Below, one piece after another: positions 9,671 to 16,687 of a stretch of 16,687 nucleotides of DNA. Numbering within the stretch: the first letter of the stretch is position 1; each line of letters opens with the position of its first letter. The stretch is from Temnopleurus reevesii. Lineage: Eukaryota; Echinodermata; Echinoidea; Temnopleuroida; Temnopleuridae. The notes beneath the pieces are model-generated. The model searched no databases. It was not told the DNA's origin and was given only the letters and a program-made list of their open reading frames with translations. The DNA is taken from the NCBI GenBank assembly GCA_036244855.1, contig BQKZ01001926.1:24591-41277 (forward strand), in the 5' to 3' direction. The position numbers and the translations under genes were made by a program.

Positions 9671-11225
9671 AACGTAAGCATGATATCAGCATCTTAAACA
9701 TCGGTCGAGTGGATTTTAGAAGACAGATTTGCAGACCGTAAAAGTAAACATACCTTCCTAAAATATCTAGTTGTTAGTTTTGATAGAACATTTCAATCAG
9801 GAGTTGTCTAGTTTGACAAATAACTGTTGTAGATAATTTGGATAATTTCTGATAATGACCCCAACTATGTTTCAAAATTACTGTCAAATTGCATTTACAA
9901 TATTGAAAAAAAAACAGTAAATATCATATACATACTTCTCAAGCGAAACACTACGACTATAATTACGATATGAGAGATCTCTATAACTATCTGATTGTCA
10001 TGATTTATGTAGATGAAAGAATGTCGGATGGCGACAAAAAATTGTTAAAAGTGATATCCATTCTACATTCAGAAACTCAACTCGGGTTCAAACCCACCCC
10101 ACGATTCAATTCTAACCAGCGGCTTTTGATTTATAATCAACAAAACATTCTTGGTGTAAAACGTGAATCGATTGCGCCTTTTTCCCCCTTTTCTATTATG
10201 GTCTAGGGGTAAAAATCTCATTCATTTCACCAATGACAGTAAATACGCAATCGTTCATAATTTGAAGGATCTCTCCTTGAAAAATGTCATGTGGAGCCGG
10301 GGGTATATTTCCCGTTTGAGGAAGAATCGTCATTTCTCATTGACAGTCAAATTGCTTGGGGACGCGCTGGCAGACACCAGTGTCTCTTTTCCGTGCGGTG
10401 CGACATTGATGAATACCTGTTAGAAATTGAACCGCGTATTGACTCGTTAAATTGATCCAATTTGTGCACCGACCAAGAACTGGAATGATAAGCATTGTCG
10501 AAGACAGCGAGGCTCAGAAAAGAATGAATCGTTGTTCTTCTCTTGACCGTTTTTCGAAGGTTTTGATATTTTGAGAGTATTGTTAAACGAATGACGCATC
10601 TGAAGGTTAAAATAGACCCTTTGTAATGAATGCTCTAGTCTATATCGTCATGATTGTTTAGACTTTTCTCTATTGACACGTTTAACGGTACCCATTTATG
10701 TCAGTGTTATGTGAACTCAGTCGGTGTTGATCTCTCTCTCTCTTGGGGAATTATGTATGATAATCAATTTCCCCTTGTAGAAAGGTCAAATACTCGTGGT
10801 GTCAATTGAACAGAGTATATGACTAGAAATTACGCTTTTGAAAAAATGTGCCTGGAATTCACTATAGAAACATTTTCTTTTGTATGTATTCATCTTTATT
10901 GATGCTTAAAGGTCTAATGTTAAGTGCCACTTACAAAATTGACTTTTATTCACGAATCTGTGAATTGCTCCCAATCAGAGAAAATTCAGTAAGTCATGAA
11001 ATCCTGATGATGTTATTATGCTCTTAGCATTCTTTTCATTCTTCAAAGGTTTCAGTAATCGAATATGTTTATGAATATGAATAGACGAATAGACCTATTG
11101 AATTAGATAAGGGATGATGATAGTTAACACCATCTGCTTACAGATTTTTAACAGCTAATAGAAGTTTGTAATTTCACATAATTATTGGAAATTCAACAAC
11201 AGGTTGATAAATAATAATAAATATA
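9671..11225. other. Unique AT-rich stretch, nothing recognised
   Basis: No gene or repeat is recognised. Two overlapping short open frames (9970-10206, 10163-10423) look accidental. GGGTTCAAACCC at 10085-10096 resembles a B box but lacks a tRNA cloverleaf around it. A short CT run lies at about 10731-10742. Confidence 0.5.
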
Positions 11226-11230
11226 CTTTT

Positions 11231-11320
11231 ACTACTACTACTACTACTACTCCTCCTACAACTACTACTACTACTAATCAATAATGCATTTGTAAGGATT
11301 ATGACAATAATAATAATAAT
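11231..11320 (+). repeat. (ACT)n and (AAT)n trinucleotide repeats
   Basis: ACT triplets run from 11231 to 11276 with a CCTCCTACA interruption in the middle. A shorter AAT run follows at about 11306-11320. Both are simple repeats just upstream of the duplicated segment. Confidence 0.9.
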
Positions 11321-11982
11321 GATACTTTATTAATCAACTTTTGTTGATTGATCGATTGATCGATTAATTGATTGATTGATGGAATTGATTGATATTTGTA
11401 TCAAATTGATCGTAAGAATGGTTTACTTTATTGTAGATATGACTCTTTTGTGGTACATTTTGAACGAGTAGCTTGAAAAATGTCTTAATGTAGAAAATAC
11501 ATGCAGGGACATTTTTATATGATGAAATTATCAACCCTTATCAACACATAACTAAATAAGATCAATGAAAAATTTGAAGAATTCTAGAAAATAGCATGAG
11601 ATCATCATGGCTAAAAGAATTTCTTTGAACGGAGTGATTTTTAATGAGATTTTTTAGATCAGCTGAAGTTCATTTTTAGCAAAGTTTGGCACCCTGTTAA
11701 TAGGCAGTTAGTGTTCACCCAAACGTGAATGAAGAATTGATTGTGTACGCGGTACTTAATATATATGATCATGAAGCCTCTATAAATATGAACATTTCTT
11801 GGTATTATTTTTTAAAGGGGTGAAGTTTTTATTGATAAAGTGTTTATTGTATGTATTTATACGAATATGTTCCTTGACATTTAAAGGTCCACTATTATGA
11901 AAATACAAGTTGATCTGTATTGATGTATTATACTATTATCAATAACCTTTTCACTGAAAGAGAGTCCAAATGTGTTTCATAT

Positions 11983-12012
11983 ATTTTATAATATTTTAAA
12001 ATATTATAAAAT
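11983..12012. repeat. Perfect 30-bp AT palindrome in the left arm of the fold-back element
   Basis: ATTTTATAATATTTT (11983-11997) is followed at once by its exact reverse complement (11998-12012). The right arm at the equivalent place instead has a 41 bp segment (12283-12323) absent from the left arm. The palindrome therefore looks newly made in the left arm by fold-back copying. Confidence 0.9.
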
Positions 12013-12102
12013 TTCTTTCAAATGTCAATCATGTTGTGACATCACAAGAGTCAAGTTTGTTCACCTTTCTAGATCATGTTTCAGAGCTGGTTCTGTATAA
12101 TA

Positions 12103-12160
12103 TTCAATTCAGGTGATTGCGCATTCCAATTCCCTTTCATGGGCAATCACCTGAATTGAA
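12103..12160. repeat. Central 18-bp hairpin of the fold-back element
   Basis: TTCAATTCAGGTGATTGC (12103-12120) is exactly complementary to 12143-12160, with a 22-nt loop between. It sits in the middle of the larger inverted repeat, making the element a hairpin nested inside a hairpin. Confidence 0.95.
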
Positions 12161-12488
12161 ATCCCTGCATTGATCTACATATTTCCTTTTGTTATGTACA
12201 GAACCAGCTCTGAAACATGATTTAGAAAGGTGAACAAACTTGACTCTTGTGATGTCACAACATGATTGACATTTGAAAGAAATGTGTAGGGGCGTTCCCA
12301 ACTAAGCCAACATAAAAATGTAGAAAAAATATTATAAGATATATGAAACACATTTGGACTCTCTTTCAGTGAAAAGGGTATTGATAATGGTATAATACAT
12401 CAATACAGATCAACTTGTATTTTCATAATAGTACCCCTTTAACTAAACATCTGCTGCTACTTCGTTTCAATTAATACACCAAGCCATN

Positions 12489-12549
12489 TTGATTGATTGA
12501 TTTATTGATTGATTGGTTGATCGATTGATTGATTGATTGATTGATTGAT

Positions 12550-12581
<32 letters not shown>

Positions 12582-12623
12582 CGATCGATTGGTTGATCGA
12601 TTGATTGATTGATTGACTGATTG

Positions 12624-12665
<42 letters not shown>

Positions 12666-12676
12666 CGATTGATTGG

Positions 12677-12716
<40 letters not shown>
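12489..12716 (+). repeat. (GATT)n / GATC-interrupted tetranucleotide array
   Basis: About 228 bp of TTGA/GATT tetramers with occasional GATC, GGTT, GTTT and GACT variants. The equivalent run in copy A is only ~50 bp, so the array expanded or contracted after the duplication. Read on the minus strand it gives a run of Asn-Gln-Ser-Ile, which is not a gene. Confidence 0.95.
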
Positions 12717-12717
<1 letters not shown>

Positions 12718-13236
12718 ATTTGTGTCATATCGATCGAAAGAATAGTTTCCTTTATTTGTAGATATTGCTCTTTGTTGCTTGAAAATGTCTTAACGTTGAG
12801 AATACATACATATAATGGAAAAGAATTATTAACTCTTCTCAACGCATAACTGAATAAGATAAATAACACTGTGAAGAAATTCTAGAAAATAGCATAAAAT
12901 CACCATAAATTCATGGCTAAAAGACATCTCTTTGAACGGGAGTGATTGTTTTGATGAGATGCTTGAACTCAGCTCACGTTTTTTAGCAAAGCTTGGCACC
13001 CTGTTAATAAGCAGTTGGTGTTCACCCAAGCGTGAATGAAGAGTTGATTGTGTAAGCGGCACTTGATAGATTTGATCATGAAGCCTCTATAAATATGAAC
13101 ATTTCTTGGTATTACCTTTCAAAGGGGTTAAGTTTTTATTGATAAAGTGTATATTGTATGTATTTATACGCATATGTTCCTTGACATTTAACTAAACATC
13201 TGCTGCTACTTCGTTTCAATTAATACAACAAGCCAT
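12489..13236 (+). repeat. Segmental tandem duplication, copy B (empty TTAA site)
   Basis: Copy B begins with the GATT array, continues with a body (12715-13191) matching 11391-11884, and ends with a 45 bp tail (13192-13236) matching 12443-12487. At 13188-13191 there is a single TTAA directly joined to CTAAACATC, where copy A has the 554 bp element. The 41 bp identical block lies at 13074-13114. The junction with copy A is a single unresolved base at 12488. Confidence 0.9.
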
Positions 13237-13515
13237 ACAAGATAAAATCACTTTAGCACAATGACAGGTCAAGCGACCCTACAAAGATGCAAGATTAATA
13301 AAAGCATAATGAAATGTGATCTGCAGCAAATCGAATGCTTTACAGATTTAGTTTCACATATTAGTTTTACTGGCAATTAATGTTAGGAAATACAGCGATG
13401 GCAAAATCCAACGACGATATTTTTGTTTACACACAATTTGTTCTTGATGATTATGATTATAGGCATAATATATGGATACAAAAAAAAACAAAAAAAAGGA
13501 ACAAAATTTCACCTA
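13237..13515. other. Unique AT-rich stretch, nothing recognised
   Basis: No gene or repeat is recognised. It ends in A-rich runs (about 13481-13498) leading into the purine-rich region. Confidence 0.5.
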
Positions 13516-13519
13516 TAGA

Positions 13520-13545
13520 TACACACACACACACATAACACACAA
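13520..13545 (+). repeat. Short (CA)n run
   Basis: ACACACACACACAC with a TAACAC interruption, just upstream of the purine-rich tract. Low complexity only. Confidence 0.9.
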
Positions 13546-13840
13546 ATGAACACATCAGACAGAGAAAGCATGGGGAGAGGAAGAAAATGAGTCCAAGGAG
13601 TAAGAAGAGGAAGAAGAAAAAGACAGACAGAAAGAAGGCAGAAGAAGAAGGGTAAAAAGAAGAAAAAAGAAGATAGAGCATAGGAGATGATGATGAGGAG
13701 AAGAAGGAGGATGGGAACAAGGGGAGAAGGAACCGAAGATGATGATGATGATGAAGAACAAAAATGAAGAACAAAATTAAGGAGCAGATAAGAAGAAGAA
13801 GAAGAAGACAATGATGAGGGTGATGATGATGATAATGATT

Positions 13841-13864
<24 letters not shown>

Positions 13865-13882
<18 letters not shown>

Positions 13883-13923
13883 GTGATAATGATGATGATA
13901 ACCACCATCATCATCATCATCAT
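13865..13923. repeat. Trinucleotide-repeat hairpin, (ATG)n facing (CAT)n
   Basis: ATG repeats ending in GGTG (13865-13885) are followed, after a 17-nt spacer, by CACC and CAT repeats (13903-13923). The two arms are perfectly complementary over 21 bp. This is a strand switch of one trinucleotide repeat within an otherwise purine-rich tract. Confidence 0.9.
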
Positions 13924-14094
13924 GACGACAATGATGAAGGAGAAGACAAAGAAGAAGAACAAGAAAAATAAATAAGAAAAAGAATGAGAAGAAAAAAAGA
14001 GGAAGAGGAAGGTGATGATAATGAAAAAGAAGAGGAAAAAGAAGGAGATAATAACAGAAGAAAAAGAAGTAGACGAAGAAGCAGTACAAGATTT

Positions 14095-14185
14095 TTTAAA
14101 AGATGATGAAGATGCTGATGAAGATGCAACCTTTCCGTAGCCGAAGGAGGAGGGAAAACCGAACCCGAGAGTCAAGGCAACTAGT
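14095..14185 (+). repeat. Embedded ~90-bp module, copy 1 (partner 14398-14488)
   Basis: From GAAGATGC through CCTTTCCGTAGCCGAAGG to CAAGGCAACTAGT, this module matches a second copy exactly 303 bp downstream with a few differences. It is of higher complexity than the surrounding purine tract. On the minus strand both copies read the same short peptide, beginning TLGFGFPSSFGYGKV, but the frame runs into Ser-rich filler and I recognise no domain. Confidence 0.85.
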
Positions 14186-14397
14186 GCCTGGTCCTAAAAA
14201 AGATGATAATGACGATGATGATGAGGGAGAGGAAAAAACAAGAAAAAGAAGAAACTAATAAGAGGCGGAAGGAGGAGGGGAAAGATGAAGAAAAAGAGGG
14301 AAAAGAATATTAGAAGAGAAGAAAAGAAAGTGAAAGAAGAAGAAGAAGAAGAAAAAGAAGAGAATGAAAAGGAAGAAGAGGAATCGTAAAAAGAAAA

Positions 14398-14488
14398 AAA
14401 AAATGATGTTGAAGATGCGGATGAGGATGAAACCTTTCCGTAGCCGAAGGAGGAGGGAAAACCGAATCCGAGAGTCAAGGCAACTAGT
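14398..14488 (+). repeat. Embedded ~90-bp module, copy 2 (partner 14095-14185)
   Basis: Second copy of the module at 303 bp offset. Similarity stops after CAACTAGT on both copies, and the following sequences differ. With purine-rich filler between, the pair may be what is left of a ~300 bp tandem duplication whose simple-repeat part has drifted. Confidence 0.85.
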
Positions 14489-14499
14489 CGAGTGCAGGG

Positions 14500-14842
14500 G
14501 CCAAAATCTGCTAATCAAGTGACGCTTCATGCGCAACCCTAACCCATTCCTTAGTGACCAGAGCTTATCATATCCCTAAATGGCAGGCGTAATTGCTTTT
14601 AAGTGTATCTCCGGGCAAATAAAGGACATTAGCAACATAATATGCATTTTTACAACCGCCACTCGGCTAAATAGACTCTCAAGATGGGGGATTAAAGGCT
14701 GTTTAGAGTAAGGGAATAATTAATTGAATAACAGGAGGTGTCTTCGTAATAGTGGCCCGCGTGTTGACGTTATGGATAGTTCGTGTGATTCATTAATTAC
14801 TACTGATAAACTTCCCCATCTCTCTTAAACTGACCAGATGGA
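14500..14842. promoter_or_regulatory. Speculative cis-regulatory candidate, complex non-coding segment
   Basis: This stretch has no repeats, balanced composition and stops in all frames. It holds several homeodomain-type words: GGATTA at 14689-14694 (Otx/bicoid type), TAATTAATTG at 14717-14726, CATTAATTAC at 14791-14800, and ATGCAT at 14642-14647. Such words also arise by chance in AT-rich DNA, so only evolutionary conservation could support a role. Alternatively it is ordinary unique intergenic sequence. Confidence 0.15.
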
Positions 14843-14892
14843 GCACACATACGCATACGTGCGCGCACACACACAAACACACACACACACAC
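14843..14892 (+). repeat. (CA)n microsatellite, interrupted
   Basis: Begins with mixed CACATACGCATACGTGCGCG alternating purine-pyrimidine sequence and passes into CA repeats to 14892. The CG/CA alternation is the type that can adopt left-handed DNA. Confidence 0.9.
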
Positions 14893-15152
14893 ACCTTTTT
14901 CTCTCTGGGTCTGACTCTTTTATTTATGCTCAAGATAGTATGTTATCTTTTCCCGTATAATCAACAATTAAATGCTTCTTCAAAAAAAATGATATTCACA
15001 ATCGGGACAGGCTTTCGATTGTGATGTCCACACAATCCAATACATGAGGTACAGATGTGTTGTCCCATGACACACGTAATTCTTCAAAAGTGTTTTCCAC
15101 TCTGTTTCAGTCTTTTGGGGGATTCAGATTTCCTATGTGGATCTCTCAAATT
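14893..15152. other. Unique stretch between CA repeats, nothing recognised
   Basis: Short CT-rich start, then AT-rich sequence without coding or repeat signals. The open frame beginning at 15057 runs through the next CA repeat and is not convincing. Confidence 0.5.
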
Positions 15153-15182
15153 CAAACACACAAACACACACACACACACACA
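15153..15182 (+). repeat. (CA)n microsatellite
   Basis: CA dinucleotides with two CAAACA interruptions near the start, perfect at its end. Confidence 0.95.
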
Positions 15183-15699
15183 ATTTTACCAGCTAAATTT
15201 TTGTCGAGTTTTGTAGTATTGCCCTATTATGTTCGAGTTTTTCGTCCTTTCCTTTCACCTACTTCGTTCTCAAATACCTCTTTAATTGTGTCTTATGTAC
15301 TGAAATACAATATGTGTCTCCATCATTCTTTTGATTGCTATCAAACGTGCATTAACAAATGCTTTATATGTCTTCGAAAACAAGCGCCGCTGGTTTTACA
15401 GGGACGACGGAATTGCTACAGGTAGGCCTATGGAAGTATGCAAAATGGCAATACACCCCCTTCAGCCACCCACTTTTAAAAAATATTCCGCGTTGCCTGT
15501 TTTGCAGTATCCATAGTAACATGATAACACAATAATTTTTATTGTGTGTATATTCTAGATTTCTGTATATTATAATTTAATAAAATGTATTCATATCTAC
15601 TAAAGATGACATCAAGATAATGAAAATGGAACGGTTTCAAATCACCCGATTTTACACTTCTATTTAGCTCGCTCTTAAACACACCTTGTGTAAATCCCG
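15183..15699. other. Unique stretch, nothing recognised
   Basis: No supported gene. TTTTACAG at 15394-15401 and ACAGGTAGG at 15418-15426 look like splice acceptor and donor around about 20 bases, but without a coding frame on either side this is not called as an exon. Confidence 0.45.
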
Positions 15700-15946
15700 C
15701 ACGCAAACAGGCACACTCACACACAAACACGCGCGAACACACATGCACACACACACACACACGCAAACACACGCACGCACACAGACACACACACGCACAA
15801 ACACACGCATATGCAAATTCACACACATGATGACAACCACACACGCGCACACACGCGCACACACGCACATGCAAACACACGCACGCACACAAACTCACAC
15901 ACACGCAAACGAGTACACACACTCACGCACAAACACACACACACAT
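15700..15946 (+). repeat. Long CA-rich tract with CG and AAC interruptions
   Basis: About 250 bp of CACACA, CGCACA and CAAACACA variants with one non-repeat patch (about 15807-15836). It gives artefactual frames on both strands, His-Thr rich on plus and Cys-Val-Arg rich on minus, neither a gene. Extended alternating CA/CG is a candidate for Z-DNA formation and is likely length-variable. Confidence 0.95.
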
Positions 15947-16687
15947 GGACTTGGGATAAAGTGTTGGGCCCCCTATTAATAGCACATGCATACTGTCAAA
16001 TCATGCTCAAATGTAATTAACAAGATGAAATTTTTGCTTGTAAAATAATTCGTTCAGCCTTTCTGTACTTAAGTCATTTACTGCATGTTCCGGAATGTGC
16101 ACGAAATAATATCGAGTAAGTCAATTTCAAACTTAATAGCGATACACTGGAGCATTGGAAACTGCAGTATTTCATTACTTAAATTTCCCCAAATAGGGAT
16201 CTGTCAATGAACTAACTTCAGAAGTAATTAATTTGGGTACAACTCGATAGGCCTAATAAATTGAGTGCATATGGCGATTTCATTATTTCCTCATTCAGCA
16301 AATTTGTTAGGATACTTTAATTACGTTTTGAAACCAGTTGGCATATACATATTTTTATTAGTACATATTTTGGCATAATAGTAGACGTTGTAACATTGAA
16401 ATTAATTTGAATTTAGAAATAGATTCATTAACATACTCGTATGAACGTGCAGCGATGCAGCAATTTCACAAGTTGAAAAAGCAATTTTAAAAGTGGCATT
16501 AAAGTCACTTTAAACATTAATGACTACACCTTTGAACTATCAGCGTTGATTACTTCTTTAATCCGTATTGTTAGATTCATTAAGGCAGTGAGGGAAAACG
16601 ATTGACAATTATGCCAGAATCACATGCACGTACTGAATCATTCTGCACAGGCGTATGCAGTGAGTCGATAGGTTCGGAAGACGCCCC
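15947..16687. other. AT-rich end of window, nothing recognised
   Basis: No gene or named repeat. A 15-bp palindrome around a central C (TTAAAGTCACTTTAA, 16499-16513) is the only small structure noted. A TAGGCCTAATAAA word at 16251 is in keeping with deuterostome-type sequence. Confidence 0.5.

Larger units (their letters stand above)
11885..12438. mobile_element. 554-bp TTAA-flanked fold-back element (piggyBac-type MITE candidate)
   Basis: The element is bounded by TTAA at 11881-11884 and 12439-12442. Its left end AGGTCCACTATTATGAAAAT matches the inverted right end AGGGGTACTATTATGAAAAT, and the arms (about 11885-12097 and 12197-12438) stay complementary over more than 200 bp with few mismatches. 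A second hairpin occupies the centre (12103-12160). There is no transposase frame, so it would be non-autonomous. TTAA target choice is characteristic of the piggyBac superfamily. The related copy B holds one TTAA at exactly the matching point, confirming the boundaries. The family label is inference from the TTAA duplication; the termini do not start with the CCC seen in classic piggyBac. Confidence 0.88.
11342..12487 (+). repeat. Segmental tandem duplication, copy A (carries the TTAA element)
   Basis: Copy A consists of a short GATT/GATC-rich run (11342-11392), a ~490 bp unique body (11391-11884), the inserted fold-back element, and a 45 bp tail (12443-12487) ending AAGCCAT. With the insertion removed, the body and tail align to copy B along their length, with moderate substitutions and small indels; the 45 bp tail differs at one base. 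A stretch of 41 identical bases (11767-11807) includes TATAAATA. The copies are too diverged to be a recent exact duplication. No gene is contained. Confidence 0.9.
13560..14488 (+). repeat. ~0.9-kb purine-rich (GAA/GAG/GAT) low-complexity tract
   Basis: The plus strand is almost entirely A and G, as GAA, GAAG, AGG and GAT triplets, with GAT arrays around 13739-13757 and 13817-13900. Read on the minus strand it yields several overlapping long frames rich in Ser, Leu, Phe, Ile and His in all three phases. Such frames in every phase are the mark of low complexity, not of a gene. Long purine/pyrimidine asymmetry can favour triplex DNA or stable RNA-DNA hybrids. Embedded are one trinucleotide hairpin and two copies of a higher-complexity module. 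Confidence 0.95.

Noticed and set aside
10050..10125. Possible tRNA gene around GGGTTCAAACCC
   Set aside because: The B-box-like word has no matching anticodon arm, D arm or acceptor stem; the word is itself a short palindrome.
12471..12869. 132-codon minus-strand frame with repeated Asn-Gln-Ser-Ile
   Set aside because: It is the translation of the GATT array and spans the unresolved base at 12488.
13457..14536. Several long minus-strand open frames rich in Ser, Leu, Phe, Ile and His (up to 210 codons)
   Set aside because: They occur in overlapping phases of the same low-complexity purine tract and have no domain; they are by-products of GAA/GAT repeats.
15394..15426. Mini-exon between TTTTACAG and CAGGTAGG
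   Set aside because: About 20 bases between splice-like words with no coding continuity on either side; chance is sufficient.
15539..16020. Cys/Val-rich (minus) and His/Thr-rich (plus) frames
   Set aside because: Direct translations of the CA/CG repeat on both strands; no gene signal.

Overview
The window looks like non-coding nuclear DNA from an animal, most likely a marine deuterostome such as an echinoderm or hemichordate. This rests on several features: an AT-rich base composition; many microsatellites (CT, CA, ACT, GATT, TTTG); repeated short TAGGCCT-type words; a minus-strand tRNA-derived SINE-like repeat of a kind I associate with deuterostomes; and several fold-back (MITE-like) elements, one flanked by TTAA. 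This assignment is inference from repeat style, not from a gene. I found no convincing protein-coding gene, rRNA, tRNA gene or CRISPR array. Most longer open frames are artefacts of simple repeats: the poly-Ser/Leu/Phe/His frames come from a purine-rich tract read on the minus strand, the Asn-Gln-Ser-Ile frame from GATT repeats, and the Cys-Val or His-Thr frames from CA repeats.

Layout. Positions 31-697 hold three diverged copies of a ~220 bp tandem (satellite-like) unit. 698-1470 is unique DNA with one weak exon candidate. 1471-1526 is a (CT)n run. Two ~310 bp direct repeats, exactly 574 bp apart, lie at 1610-1920 and 2184-2494. 2700-3195 holds a probable LINE 3' tail, a (TTTG)n run and a degraded tRNA-type SINE on the minus strand. 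From about 3240 to 7255 there is 4 kb in which I recognise nothing. 7256-8158 has a second LINE-tail-like remnant, a 125 bp hairpin element and a weaker terminal-inverted-repeat element. 9421-9670 is a GC-richer 250 bp full-length fold-back element.

The most informative part is 11342-13236, a tandem segmental duplication. Copy A (11342-12487) carries a 554 bp fold-back element between two TTAA sites. Copy B (12489-13236) has a single intact TTAA at the matching position, so the window contains both a filled and an empty insertion site. Inside the element one arm has lost 41 bp and gained a perfect 30 bp palindrome, the signature of a template-switch mutation. A single unresolved base (N, 12488) sits exactly at the junction of the two copies.

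13560-14488 is about 0.9 kb of nearly pure purine on the plus strand, containing a trinucleotide-repeat hairpin and a ~90 bp module repeated at an offset of 303 bp. 14500-14840 is complex, non-repetitive and non-coding, with several homeodomain-type words; it is a speculative regulatory candidate. 14843-15946 has three CA-rich tracts, and the last 0.7 kb shows nothing recognisable.

No genes act together here. The story is one of repeat turnover: local duplication, MITE insertion, hairpin formation and microsatellite growth. The best lead is the TTAA fold-back element with its internal empty-site control.
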